A stretch of 57,094 nucleotides of DNA from Planctomycetota bacterium (GTDB taxonomy: Bacteria > Planctomycetota > Planctomycetia > Planctomycetales > Planctomycetaceae). Below, piece after piece: positions 25,670 to 34,596 of this stretch (positions are counted from its first letter, which is position 1; every line of letters starts with the position of its first letter). A program made the translations under genes and the position numbers. The notes below the pieces were generated by a model. The model was not told the origin of the DNA, did not search any database, and saw only the letters and a program-made list of their open reading frames with translations. The stretch is from contig QQVO01000031.1 of NCBI GenBank assembly GCA_003388505.1, positions 1 through 57,094 of the forward strand, read 5' to 3'.

Positions 25670-27802
25670 ATGGACCCCTACGACCTGTGTCCTTGCGGCA
25701 GCGGCAAGAAGCTGAAATTCTGCTGCCAGTCGATCCTCGGCGAGATGGAGAAGGTTGAGCGTCTGCAGGACAACAATCAGCCGCGGATGGCGTTGCAACT
25801 CTTGGAGAGTCTCGGCAAGTCGCACCCGGACAACCCTTGGATCGTGACGCGAACGGCGCTGTGCCTGATCGAGGACGAGCGTTCCGATGAGGCGGAGGCG
25901 GTTCTGCGGCCTTTTCTGCGCGAGCATCGCGACCATCCGCTCGCCAACGCACTCTACGGCGCTGCGGTTCTGAACCGGGACGGTTATCCGGAGGCGAAGC
26001 GCGCCGTGCATCGCGCGTTTCGCCTGGCGGCGCGTCACTTCCCCGAGATTGTCGCCAACCTCGCGATGAACGTCGCGGCCGGATACCTCGATCAGGCTCA
26101 GTATCTTGCCGCGCGCGAGCACATGGTGTTCGCACTTCGTTTGGGGTCGGAAGAGCAGCGGAAACGGGTTTTCTCCGCCCTGCTTGAGTTCGACGGCGAC
26201 CAGTCCATTCCGTATCCGTTGCGGGGACCGCACAAGGCGCCGGCTTATGTCGGAGCCGAGGCTGACGGCGAAACGATCGAGAAGGCGCGGCGGCTTGAGC
26301 TGTTCGGGTGCTGGCGGGAGGCGGCCGAGCGACTGGAAGACGTTTCGAACCGTGATGCGGAAAATCCGCAGATCTGGCATTGGGTCGGTCTGCTGCGCGC
26401 GTGGGACGGTGAGGACGGGGCAGCTGCGCAGGCACTGCACCGCGCGGCGGGGCTCTACACCGATTTTGAAACGGCCGTCGAATGCGAGACGCTCGCGCAA
26501 CTGCTGGACCAGTACAGTCCCGAACAGACGCGTTACATGCGTGCGCAGCGGCACTCGGTCAGTTCGCCGTCGCAGTTGTTGACGAAACTGGATGCCGTGG
26601 GTCGGTGCGTGCGTCTGAATGCCGCCGAGGCCGAAGAATCGACCGTTGCTCGTTACCTGATCCTCGATCGGGAAATGGACGCGGAATCCCCGGCGTTGAC
26701 GCGGGATGAGACTCCCCGGCATGTGGCTCAGGCGGCCGTGCTTGATTCGCCGGAATCCTCGGACGCGGGGGCCATGCTGATCGTTTCGGCGCTGGAAGGC
26801 GGTCCCCTGGAGTCGGCTGAAAAGCTGTTGACGGAGGAGGTCGGGAATCTGCTTGACGTCGAGGGAGACGTACCGCCGTCGGTGGTGACAGGCATCGTGC
26901 CGACTGAGCAGATCGATCTGTTTCAGAACTATTACTTCCCACCGAAGACGTCAGGCAGGAAACGCACTGAGATTCAACAGGAAGAATGGGACGAGATCGT
27001 CCTGGAGCGCTGGCCGAACATGGCGCTGGCCGGTCTCGGAGGGCGGTCTCCCCTGGAGGCGGCGCGCGACGACTCCGCACGAGTCGCATTGACGGCAGCC
27101 GTCACCGTGTTCGACGCCTATTGCGCCGTGCGCGGCTACATCCTTCCCGAGGCCAAGCTGTTTGAGCGACTTGAGATGCCTGTTCCGCAGGCTTTCGAGT
27201 TGAACGCCGAGACCGATCTGAATGAACTCTCGTTGACTCAGCTCCGCCGCGTGGATCCGGCCGCCCTTGAGGGAAAGCGGCTCGAGCAAGTGGCCCATCG
27301 GGCGCTGCTTGTGCGGCATCCCGCGCACGCTCTCGCGGTCATTCGTACCGTGATCGACCGCGGAATGGCCGGCCGGGTGAGGGCCGATACGGAGTCCTTG
27401 TGCGCGGCGGCCGGCGAGATCTGCCGGGCGTCGTTGCGCAGCGAGGAATCGCTGGAATGGGTCGAGCGTGGAAAGTCGGCGGCTGAAGGGGCGGAGCAGC
27501 GTTTCGAGCATGTGCTGCAGTGGAAACTGCGGGAGATGGGGTATCGGCTGGACGATCCCGAAGACCCGGTGCTGAGGGATCTGCTCCGCGAACTCTGGGA
27601 CCGCTACGGCAGCAAACTCCCCTGGCTGAGAGAGCGGCTCACCGCCCTGGTCGATCAGATGGAGATTGATGCTCCGTGGGAATCCGTGGTGGTTGCCGGA
27701 TCGATGCCCGATCAAGGCGGAGCCGGGGTTTGGTCGCCCGGCGAAGCCAGTCAGCCCGCTGCGGAGGGTGAGAAAAAGCTGTGGCTGCCCGGTGATCGCT
27801 GA
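25670..27802 (+). CDS. SEC-C zinc-motif protein with TPR-like repeats
   Basis: A 710-aa protein. The first 20 residues contain CPCGSGKKLKFCC, a SEC-C zinc-binding motif as in the SecA C-terminus. The following 250 residues form helical repeats of TPR type (ALQLLESLGKSHPDNPWIVTRTALCLIEDERSDEAEAVL). The remainder is helical and not recognised. The SEC-C module often tags proteins to ribosomes or SecB-like partners; here it could recruit a TPR scaffold. ATG 25670 begins exactly at the SEC-C motif. It is single-gene with a 270-nt upstream gap that shows no gene I trust. Confidence 0.78.
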   Translation: MDPYDLCPCGSGKKLKFCCQSILGEMEKVERLQDNNQPRMALQLLESLGKSHPDNPWIVTRTALCLIEDERSDEAEAVLRPFLREHRDHPLANALYGAAVLNRDGYPEAKRAVHRAFRLAARHFPEIVANLAMNVAAGYLDQAQYLAAREHMVFALRLGSEEQRKRVFSALLEFDGDQSIPYPLRGPHKAPAYVGAEADGETIEKARRLELFGCWREAAERLEDVSNRDAENPQIWHWVGLLRAWDGEDGAAAQALHRAAGLYTDFETAVECETLAQLLDQYSPEQTRYMRAQRHSVSSPSQLLTKLDAVGRCVRLNAAEAEESTVARYLILDREMDAESPALTRDETPRHVAQAAVLDSPESSDAGAMLIVSALEGGPLESAEKLLTEEVGNLLDVEGDVPPSVVTGIVPTEQIDLFQNYYFPPKTSGRKRTEIQQEEWDEIVLERWPNMALAGLGGRSPLEAARDDSARVALTAAVTVFDAYCAVRGYILPEAKLFERLEMPVPQAFELNAETDLNELSLTQLRRVDPAALEGKRLEQVAHRALLVRHPAHALAVIRTVIDRGMAGRVRADTESLCAAAGEICRASLRSEESLEWVERGKSAAEGAEQRFEHVLQWKLREMGYRLDDPEDPVLRDLLRELWDRYGSKLPWLRERLTALVDQMEIDAPWESVVVAGSMPDQGGAGVWSPGEASQPAAEGEKKLWLPGDR

Positions 27803-27909
27803 GCGGGGATCTGCAAGAGGACCGGCATCTCTGGTTGGAGTCCGATTTGTGGGGTTCGGTGATCGCCTGGCGGCGTGACGATCAAGCAGGATGGGTCTGA
27901 CTGTCAGTT

Positions 27910-29133
27910 ATGGCCGAGAGATTCCCAGACTCTGCGTCGGTCATGCGGCGTGCGCTGGAACTGGCCGCCCGCGGCCTGGGGCGCGTCGAGCCCAATCCTC
28001 CCGTGGGGGCGGTCGTGGTGGACGGTGACCTGCGGCTGCTCGGCGAAGGCTTTCATGAGCGGTACGGGGGACCGCATGCAGAAGTGAATGCGATTGAGAC
28101 GTGCGGAGCAATTCCGTCGGGTGCGACGTTGTACGTCACGCTCGAACCGTGTGCGCACCATGGGAAGACGCCGCCGTGTACGGAGTTCGTGATCAATTCC
28201 GGGATTCGAAAGGCTGTGATTGCGGTGCGCGACCCCGCCCCCCACGGGCAGGGCGCCGGGGTGCACCGGTTGCGTGAGGCAGGGATTGAGGTCGACGTGG
28301 GACTGCTGTCGCATGAGGCCGGGGCACTCATTGCGCCGTTTCGCTGTCTGGTGAAGGAGGGGCGTCCTTACGTGCACGCCAAGTGGGCGATGACGCTCGA
28401 CGGCCGGATGGGCACTCGCACGGGGGATTCCAAGTGGATTTCATCCGAGGAGTCGCGGGAAATCGTTCACGGCCTGCGAGGACGGATGGATGCGGTGATT
28501 GTCGGAATCGGAACGGTTCTGGCCGACGATCCGCTTCTGACAGCGCGTCCTGCCGGACCACGGACGGCGACGCGGATTGTGCTCGACCGTCATGCCCGCA
28601 CGCCTGTCGACTCGCGGCTTGTGCGGTCCATCGACGAGGCAGCGATTCTGGTTGCGGTGGGCGATGATGCACCGGTGAATCGAATCGAGCGACTCGCCGA
28701 AGCTGGAGTCGAAGTCGTCAGGTTGCCGGCCGGATCCGGTGGAGGGGTGCGAATCGGCGATCTGCTGCAGGAGCTTGGCCGGCGAAAGATGACCAATGTT
28801 CTGGTGGAAGGAGGCGGCCGCGTTTTGGGAAGCTTTTTTGACGCGGGATTGATTGATGCCTGCCATGTGTTCATCGCCCCGAAGCTGACGGGGGGGACTG
28901 CGAATCCGATTCCCAATCACGGGGCCGGTTGTGAGGGGATGCAAGGGGCGGCCGGCTTGTGCGACGTGACAGTGGCTCAACCGGGAGGGGATGTCTATTT
29001 GCGCGGCGTGCTCGATCGCTCCGCCGAATCAGGAAGCACGGACGATGACATCGGCGAGCCAGTTGGCGATCAGCAGGATGAGAACGCAAATCCCCGCGAT
29101 GGTGGGAAGCCGGCGCCCCAGCGGAAGTCCTGA
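27910..29133 (+). CDS. ribD: Bifunctional riboflavin biosynthesis protein RibD
   Basis: A 407-aa bifunctional enzyme of cytosolic riboflavin synthesis. Residues 1-145 are a cytidine-deaminase-fold pyrimidine deaminase with zinc motifs HAEVNAI and PCAHHGKTPPC. Residues about 150-365 are the NADPH-dependent reductase (AKWAMTLDGRMGTRTGDSKWISSEESR, VEGGGRVLGSF). They convert diaminohydroxyphosphoribosylamino-pyrimidine to the 5-amino-6-ribitylamino product. The C-terminus carries an extra hydrophilic tail of about 35 residues that is antisense to the end of the DUF2752 gene. No other rib gene is nearby, as usual in dispersed planctomycete genomes. Confidence 0.92.
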   Translation: MAERFPDSASVMRRALELAARGLGRVEPNPPVGAVVVDGDLRLLGEGFHERYGGPHAEVNAIETCGAIPSGATLYVTLEPCAHHGKTPPCTEFVINSGIRKAVIAVRDPAPHGQGAGVHRLREAGIEVDVGLLSHEAGALIAPFRCLVKEGRPYVHAKWAMTLDGRMGTRTGDSKWISSEESREIVHGLRGRMDAVIVGIGTVLADDPLLTARPAGPRTATRIVLDRHARTPVDSRLVRSIDEAAILVAVGDDAPVNRIERLAEAGVEVVRLPAGSGGGVRIGDLLQELGRRKMTNVLVEGGGRVLGSFFDAGLIDACHVFIAPKLTGGTANPIPNHGAGCEGMQGAAGLCDVTVAQPGGDVYLRGVLDRSAESGSTDDDIGEPVGDQQDENANPRDGGKPAPQRKS

Positions 29134-29538
29134 AGGACTGCGCAGCGCCCACAGCCGATAGGGAATCTGCAGGACGACTCCGAGCGCCAGCAGCCACCCG
29201 ACGCGATGGACCTGGAGCGACGCCGCGAGTTCCCCGTGTGCGAGATAAATGAAGCTCCGCGTCAGTCCGCAACCGGGGCAGTTCCAGCCAAGCAGACTCT
29301 TGCTCTGGCACAGCTCCGGAAGAGGCCAGTCCGGGAGGAAGCCGAGTCCGACACGCTGATCCTCGCGGACGCTCATCACGAACGCGAGGACGACCACGGC
29401 GATCGATCCCCAGAGGAACAGCCGATGGTAGTCATCGTGCCGGGTGTCGCGAGTCTGGCGGCCGGCCGCCTCGGGACTCTCTGAGTGTGCCGGAACACGT
29501 TGCAATTCTGCCGCCATGCGGAAGACCAGGAGGGACAT
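29029..29538 (-). CDS. DUF2752 membrane protein
   Basis: A 169-aa protein of the DUF2752 family, marked by GWNCPGCGLTRSFIYLAHGE near residue 90 with its CPxCG motif. It has three hydrophobic segments (LFLWGSIAVVVLAFVMSV, VGWLLALGVVLQI, IAGICVLILLIANWLADVI). Two starts are possible, ATG 29538 (MSLLVFRMAAEL) and ATG 29517; neither has a strong ribosome site and I give the longer. Its 3' 105 nt overlap the 3' end of ribD on the other strand. Function unknown. Confidence 0.75.
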   Translation of the reverse strand: MSLLVFRMAAELQRVPAHSESPEAAGRQTRDTRHDDYHRLFLWGSIAVVVLAFVMSVREDQRVGLGFLPDWPLPELCQSKSLLGWNCPGCGLTRSFIYLAHGELAASLQVHRVGWLLALGVVLQIPYRLWALRSPSGLPLGRRLPTIAGICVLILLIANWLADVIVRAS

Positions 29539-29756
29539 CTGACAGAGGATCAACGAAAATGGATTTTCGGCGGCGCTGTCGGTGATTGCAAACGAATCCG
29601 CTGTTTGGAGCTGCCTCGGAGTTCGCTCTGCCTGGCCAGTCTTGAGCCGGATGTCGTATCGGAGTAAGCTGATGTGAAGAGGAGAGTGCAGCGCCCTCGA
29701 TGACTTGCAGGCTGCAGATCGTCGTCCACCGACCGGCCCCTGCCCGAACCGGACCC

Positions 29757-31202
29757 ATGATGCAGTTCGATCATCCAACACGGATTTCCCGGCGAACCGC
29801 GGTGCAGGCGGGCTCGATCGGCCTGCTTGGTCTGGGAATGAATCATGTGGCGGCGCTGCGCGAGGCTGCCGCTTCGGCGGGGGATTCGGCGACCCCTCCC
29901 GCGCGGACCTGCATCTACATTTTTCTCTCTGGCGGTCTGGCGCAGCATGACAGTTTCGACATGAAGCCGCATGCTCCCGACGACATTCGCGGGGAGTTTA
30001 CGCCGATCTCGACAAGTACGTCCGGAATTCAAGTCTGCGAACATCTCCCGATGCTGGCCCAGCGGAGTCATCTGTGGAGTCTTTGCCGCTCGTTGACGCA
30101 TCCCTCGAACGAACATTCGGCCGGGCATCACATCATGTTGACCGGCCGGACGATGCTTCCGCCCGGTTTCAGCGCGAGCGCGCCGCGGCCGACCGACTGG
30201 CCCTGCATTGCCAGCGTGGCGGGGTCGGCAACGCGACCGAGGAACAATCTTCCGCCGGCAGCCTCGCTTCCTGAGCGTCTCGTGCATTACTCCGGGCGTG
30301 TGATTCCGGGCCAATTCGCCGGCCAGATGGGGGCGGCCCGCGATCCCTGGTTCATTGAGGCGTCGCCGTACCACAGCACCTCGTATGGCGCCTACCCGGA
30401 ATACGAGTTCGATCACCAGGAGCGCGGAAACGCGGATGAGCGGGTGTTTCAGGCGCCGAACCTGTCGTTGCCTCACGGCCTGACGGACCGGAAGCTGAGC
30501 CGCCGCGTCGATTTGCTGGGCGAACTCGAAAATCAGCGGCGCTACCTCGATCACCATGCGCACATCGAGAGTTTCGACCGCTATCGGCAGGGCGCGTTGT
30601 CGCTGCTGACCGATCCTCGCGTTAAGGCGGCTCTCGATGTGACGAATGCCGACGATGCCGTCCAGGAGCGGTACGGACGGAATTCCTTCGGTTGGTCGCT
30701 GCTGATGGCGCGGCGGCTGGTCGAATTGGGTGTGAATCTCGTGCAGGTGAACCTGGGCAACGACGAAACCTGGGACACGCACGGTGAGGCGTTTCCGCAC
30801 CTGAAGAACAAATTGCTGCCGCCGACCGACCGGGCGATCTCGGCCTTGCTGGACGATCTGAACGAACGCGGCCTGCTGGACGAAACGCTGATCGTGATGG
30901 CGGGAGAATTCGGCCGGACTCCGAAGATTACGCACCTGCCGCAGCACTACAAGCTGCCGGGGCGGGACCACTGGGGGGCGGTGCAGACCGTGTTCTTCGC
31001 CGGAGGGGGAGTGAAGGGGGGTACGGTGGTCGGCGCATCGGACAAGAACGGCGGGTATCCTGCTTCGAACCCGCAGAAACCGGAGAACATGGCTGCGACG
31101 ATCTACAAGTCGCTGGGAATTCCCGCGACGGCCGTGTGGCGCGACGAGGCGGACCGTCCGCACCATATCTATCACGGTGAGCCGATTGCCGGGCTGACTT
31201 GA
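29757..31202 (+). CDS. DUF1501 protein, Tat-exported (second copy)
   Basis: A 481-aa DUF1501 protein, only distantly like the first one at 4438. The Tat signal is SRRTAVQAGSIGLLGLGMNHVAAL. Family blocks include YIFLSGGLAQHDSFDMKP, HPSNEHSAGHHIMLTGR, WDTHGEAFPHLKN and VMAGEFGRTPKIT, then GRDHWGAVQTVFFAGGGVKGG. ATG 29757 (followed by a second ATG) starts it; an upstream in-frame ATG at 29700 adds residues unlike a Tat leader. The usual DUF1549/DUF1553 partner is absent. It is followed by a 335-nt gap and then the virion-structure cassette. Confidence 0.9.
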   Translation: MMQFDHPTRISRRTAVQAGSIGLLGLGMNHVAALREAAASAGDSATPPARTCIYIFLSGGLAQHDSFDMKPHAPDDIRGEFTPISTSTSGIQVCEHLPMLAQRSHLWSLCRSLTHPSNEHSAGHHIMLTGRTMLPPGFSASAPRPTDWPCIASVAGSATRPRNNLPPAASLPERLVHYSGRVIPGQFAGQMGAARDPWFIEASPYHSTSYGAYPEYEFDHQERGNADERVFQAPNLSLPHGLTDRKLSRRVDLLGELENQRRYLDHHAHIESFDRYRQGALSLLTDPRVKAALDVTNADDAVQERYGRNSFGWSLLMARRLVELGVNLVQVNLGNDETWDTHGEAFPHLKNKLLPPTDRAISALLDDLNERGLLDETLIVMAGEFGRTPKITHLPQHYKLPGRDHWGAVQTVFFAGGGVKGGTVVGASDKNGGYPASNPQKPENMAATIYKSLGIPATAVWRDEADRPHHIYHGEPIAGLT

Positions 31203-31537
31203 CGGCGACAACGGCGAAGTCGCGGGCACATTTCTCGCTGACGATTCGGGAGACGTCGTTCCAGGCTGCCTCGGGACGACGTCGCGCAATCGGATTGGCG
31301 CTTTCCGGCGCGAAAATCCGGAATTTTTCCGGCCGCAGCAGGCTTCCCAAGTTTCGACGCCACTTGGAATTGCGCACCGGGTCCGTTGTGCGCCGGTCTC
31401 CAATGAACGTGCAGCGTGTTCCCGTCCGCGCGCAGAAGTGCGCACCGACCACGGGTCGTTATGAACGGCGAAGTGAGTGAGGCTCTTGGCGAATCATTGC
31501 CAGGGGGCACGGGGGGCGCGAATCCTTGGGGGGGCGA
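31203..31537. other. 335-nt gap at left edge of the virion cassette
   Basis: No gene is supported. A perfect 15-nt inverted repeat, CCGGAA-TTT-TTCCGG, at 31318-31332 could be a weak terminator after the DUF1501 gene. One open frame from ATG 31458 (MNGEVSEALGESL...) overlaps the protease gene in another frame and has no family resemblance. No attachment-site-like duplication, tRNA end or integrase remnant was seen. Confidence 0.5.
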
Positions 31538-32449
31538 ATGGACGAACTTGAAACGGTCGTCGAAGAGTGCGCGGATTGGCAAGCGGGGGTGGAGGTCGAG
31601 CGGCAGTCGAGACTGGTACGGAATGTGGCGCTGGTGGGGCGCGTCTCGCGGAACGGACACGAATACTCCGAAGAGGCGCTGCGATCTGCGGCCAGGCTGT
31701 ACGAGCGAAAGCCGGTGTTTCTTGATCATGCGGCCGACGCGCGGCGGCCGCAGGAACGGAGCACGCGGGATCTGGTGGGGTCGGTCGTGAACCCCCGGTT
31801 CTCCGAGGGACGGATTCGCGGCGACATCCGCGTGCTGGACACGGAGTCGGGACGGACGTTTCTGGCGCTGGCGGAATCGGACACACCGGGGGTCGGCATG
31901 TCGCACGTCGTTCTGGCCCGGCGGAACGGAGACGGGACTGCGGTGAACCGCATCGAGGACGTGATCTCGGTCGACGCGGTCGTCGGGCCGGCCACGACGA
32001 CGACTTTCCACGAATCGACGTCGAATGCCGACATCGATTCAGCCGACGGACCAGCGGCTGACGTCGCGGAGGAGATCGCCGAGTTGCGGGAAGCAGTCTC
32101 GCGCTTGAGCGCCGAACGGGACGAGTTGCTGGCGCGGCTGGCGGACCAGGAAGCGCTGGAGCGGTCGCGGCTCTTTCAGAACGAGTGGCAGACAACGGCG
32201 GAAGACCTGGGCCTGCCCGGATTCGCCGTGACCGGGGAGTTTCTGACTCAACTCGAAAACGCGGAGAGCGACGAATCGCGGCGTTCGCTGATCGCCGAAC
32301 GCGTGCAGTTGCTGCATCGCGCCGGTGCGGAACACCCCCGCAGCATCGAGCGAAACGGGGGACCGGGCGGAGGCAACACAGGCGAGGACGAGGAGTTTGT
32401 TGCGGCAGTGCGGGGATTTCGCGCGGCTGCGTCGGTTCTGGCGGGATAG
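31538..32449 (+). CDS. Phage prohead protease fused to scaffold
   Basis: A 303-aa protein. Residues about 30-165 resemble the phage prohead protease group (T4 gp21-like): ALVGRVSRNGHEYSEEALRS, then VFLDHAAD supplying the likely catalytic His, GVGMSHVVLA for the Ser, and VISVDAVVGPATTTTFHES, the family's closing VDVV.DPA.. pattern. Residues about 165-260 are coiled-coil-like (AEEIAELREAVSRLSAERDE) and look like the internal scaffold that is cleaved with the delta domain. ATG 31538 follows a G-run (31528-31534). It is the first gene of the cassette; head maturation inside the procapsid is its expected job. Confidence 0.75.
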   Translation: MDELETVVEECADWQAGVEVERQSRLVRNVALVGRVSRNGHEYSEEALRSAARLYERKPVFLDHAADARRPQERSTRDLVGSVVNPRFSEGRIRGDIRVLDTESGRTFLALAESDTPGVGMSHVVLARRNGDGTAVNRIEDVISVDAVVGPATTTTFHESTSNADIDSADGPAADVAEEIAELREAVSRLSAERDELLARLADQEALERSRLFQNEWQTTAEDLGLPGFAVTGEFLTQLENAESDESRRSLIAERVQLLHRAGAEHPRSIERNGGPGGGNTGEDEEFVAAVRGFRAAASVLAG

Positions 32450-32565
32450 TCGCCCGCTTGCGATTCGGCTTCGGCGGCGCTGAACAACGAGATGTGTGAA
32501 ACGGAGATCTTCCGGGTCCGCAGAGGGCGGGCCTGATCGGTCGACTCAATTTGTGAAGGAGCGCA

Positions 32566-33042
32566 ATGAACAGACTGCGATTTCGATCGGGACAGGTGCA
32601 GATGCGGAAGGTCCGCGTCGATTCGGCGACGGTCATCGAGGCGGGCGATCTGGTGTGGCTGGACGGGGACGATGCCAAGCCGGCTTCCGATTTCACGTGG
32701 ACGACCGATCTGGCGACGACACAGGCGGCGTTTGCGGCGAAGTTTCTGGGAGTGGCGCATCAGCAGTCGGCGGCGGGCGATGTCGATCCGATCTCGGTCG
32801 ATGTGAGCCCGCACAGCGTCTACGAGTTCGACGCCAACTCGGCGGCCTATGAAATCGGCGCGCCGCTGGGACCGGACGAACAGAGCAGCGCTCTGATGAA
32901 CCAGCAACTCGAAGCGGCCGCCGCTGCGAATGCGGTCGCGCGGGCCGCCGAGTCTACGCCCGGCGCTCAGGCGACGCTGCGGGTGACGATCGCTTCGGCC
33001 TACGCAACCGGCAGCGCGAACGTCAACGCCGCTCTCGGCTGA
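32566..33042 (+). CDS. Probable capsid decoration (cement) protein
   Basis: A 158-aa protein between protease and major capsid gene, the usual place for a decoration protein. The pattern ATVIEAGDLVWLDGDDAKPASDF and GAPLGPDEQSSA is typical of small trimeric beta-tulip decoration or cement proteins (DUF2190-like or gpD-like). An Ala-rich helix follows (QQLEAAAAANAVARAAE). It would bind outside the HK97-fold shell. ATG 32566 is preceded by AAGGAG (32558-32563). The assignment rests on position and general pattern. Confidence 0.65.
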   Translation: MNRLRFRSGQVQMRKVRVDSATVIEAGDLVWLDGDDAKPASDFTWTTDLATTQAAFAAKFLGVAHQQSAAGDVDPISVDVSPHSVYEFDANSAAYEIGAPLGPDEQSSALMNQQLEAAAAANAVARAAESTPGAQATLRVTIASAYATGSANVNAALG

Positions 33043-33107
33043 ACCAGTGCCAGTGGCACTTGTTCGTGGCGGCGTCTGGTCGCATTTTTGTCTTTGTTTA
33101 CGGCGTT

Positions 33108-33211
33108 TAGAGCAATTTGCTCTACCATGTGTCCGCGTCGAGCAGTGTTTGGACTGTCGAGGACGACAATCCGCGAGACAGATCGCCAACACTGATTTGC
33201 AAATCGCTATA
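33108..33211. repeat. 104-nt imperfect inverted-repeat element
   Basis: Between the decoration and capsid genes. The left end, TAGAGCAATTTGC, is matched at the right end in inverted orientation by TATAGCGATTTGC; inner segments (GTGTTTGGACTGTC versus GTGTTGGCGATCTGTC) also pair. The left end itself is a perfect 17-nt palindrome, TAGAGCAA-T-TTGCTCTA (33108-33124). The ends resemble those of the larger element at 37516 and 43764. It could be a degenerate MITE-like insertion, a terminator or an operator for the capsid gene. Confidence 0.45.
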
Positions 33212-33314
33212 ACGCCGCCAGAACCCCTTCGGTCGAATGAAACGCGGTCCCGGGAACGGCCCAACCGCGATTCTGCGGACTTGTTTTTCAACTGTCAGGA
33301 AGGACGAAACGAAT

Positions 33315-34511
33315 ATGCACGGGACCTCACTCCAGGCTCTGGTCGAATCTCACGGACCGGCCGGCTTCTATCGGAAAGTGTGCGAGCTGCTCAACGAGAA
33401 GAAACTGTCGGTGGACGACTTCTCGTACAACGAATTGGCGGACGCCTGCGGCGTCCTTCCGCGGCTGCGTTCGATGAGGGGATTCACGCCGCGGTCCGGT
33501 CCGCTCGGCGAAGTGCTGAGCGAGTCGAATCCGGGCGTGGGGACGAACCTGTTCCAGGTGGTGACGGGAGAACTGCTCGGCCGGAAAGTGATCGAGGGCT
33601 ATGAGGACGACGCCGGATTCATCGGGGACCAGTTGGTCATGGTCGTTCCCAGCCGGCTGCGCAACTCGAAGATCGCCGGCTTTCGGGCGCTGGCGGGACC
33701 GACCGAGGTGGCCGAGGGACATCCGTACGAGGAATCGACCTTCGAGGAGAAATACGTCACCACGGCGGAGAGCAAGCAGGGTCGGATTCTGAGCATCAGC
33801 GAAGAGTTGATCGCATTCGACCAGACGGGGGAGATCAACCGCCGCGCGATGGCGCTCGGATATTACCTGCGGCAGGAACGGGAGCGAACGATCGTCCGCG
33901 CGGTGACCGATGCGGACTCGGGAAGCGGGACGTACGTGTACCGTCCGAGCGGTTCGGGGGAGGCCCTGTATGCGAGCGACGGATCGCACCGCAACTACGT
34001 CGGATCGGGCAACACGACGTCACCCGGCTACGCCTCCGCCGTGCCGCTGGTCGACTGGACCGACATCGAAGAGGTGCTGCAGTACCGGGCGACGGAAGTA
34101 AAGGACGACCGCATCGACGGCGAGCAGCGGCCGATCGTCGCGCCGGCGCGGCAGATCCTCGTGCCGGAGGCGCTCCGCGGGACGGCGCGGAGCATCGCGC
34201 ACGCCACGGAGATCGACGTGGCAACCGCCGACGGCGAAATGCGGATGGCCAATCCGATCCACGGCCTGGTGGACGTGCTGTCTTCTCCGTTCATCGACGA
34301 ACAGGGGGGCGACGCGCTGACCGACTGGTATCTGGGCGACTTCCGGCGGCAGTTCGTGTGGACGGAGATCTGGCCGGTGCAGACTCTCTTGCAGCGGGCC
34401 GAGAGCGAAGCGGCCTTCGAGCGCGACGTCGTCCTGCGGGTGAAGGCCCGCTACTACGGCGGCATCAGCGCGGTGGACACGGCCTTCGTGACGAAAGTGG
34501 ACGGCGCCTGA
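33315..34511 (+). CDS. Major capsid protein (HK97 fold)
   Basis: A 398-aa shell protein. ATG 33315 has a clear ribosome site AGGAAGGA (33297-33304); an in-frame ATG at 33237 is rejected. Recognisable stretches are the capsid-typical NPGVGTNLFQVVTGELLGRKV early, TTAESKQGRILSISEELIAF in the middle (the region between E-loop and P-domain) and a C-terminal AFERDVVLRVKARYYGGISAV, seen in HK97-fold and Mu gpT-like coat proteins. It shares the base composition of its neighbours and is intact. It would assemble several hundred copies into the head, with the protease and decoration protein upstream. Confidence 0.8.
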   Translation: MHGTSLQALVESHGPAGFYRKVCELLNEKKLSVDDFSYNELADACGVLPRLRSMRGFTPRSGPLGEVLSESNPGVGTNLFQVVTGELLGRKVIEGYEDDAGFIGDQLVMVVPSRLRNSKIAGFRALAGPTEVAEGHPYEESTFEEKYVTTAESKQGRILSISEELIAFDQTGEINRRAMALGYYLRQERERTIVRAVTDADSGSGTYVYRPSGSGEALYASDGSHRNYVGSGNTTSPGYASAVPLVDWTDIEEVLQYRATEVKDDRIDGEQRPIVAPARQILVPEALRGTARSIAHATEIDVATADGEMRMANPIHGLVDVLSSPFIDEQGGDALTDWYLGDFRRQFVWTEIWPVQTLLQRAESEAAFERDVVLRVKARYYGGISAVDTAFVTKVDGA

Positions 34512-34596
34512 CAGTTGCCTTGTGCGAGCGGCGGCCGAACAACGCTCGGCCGGCCTACGCGAGCATCACCTCGCTTTGAACGAAAGTTTGTGAACC

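Noticed and set aside
25392-25715. 107-aa frame between the molybdopterin subunit and the SEC-C gene
   Set aside because: Arg/Ser-rich start overlapping the previous stop, then overlaps the SEC-C gene in another frame; no sign of a real protein.
31416-31790. 124-aa frame that might have been a portal or terminase remnant before the protease
   Set aside because: It overlaps the protease gene in another frame, and the residues show no portal or terminase motif.
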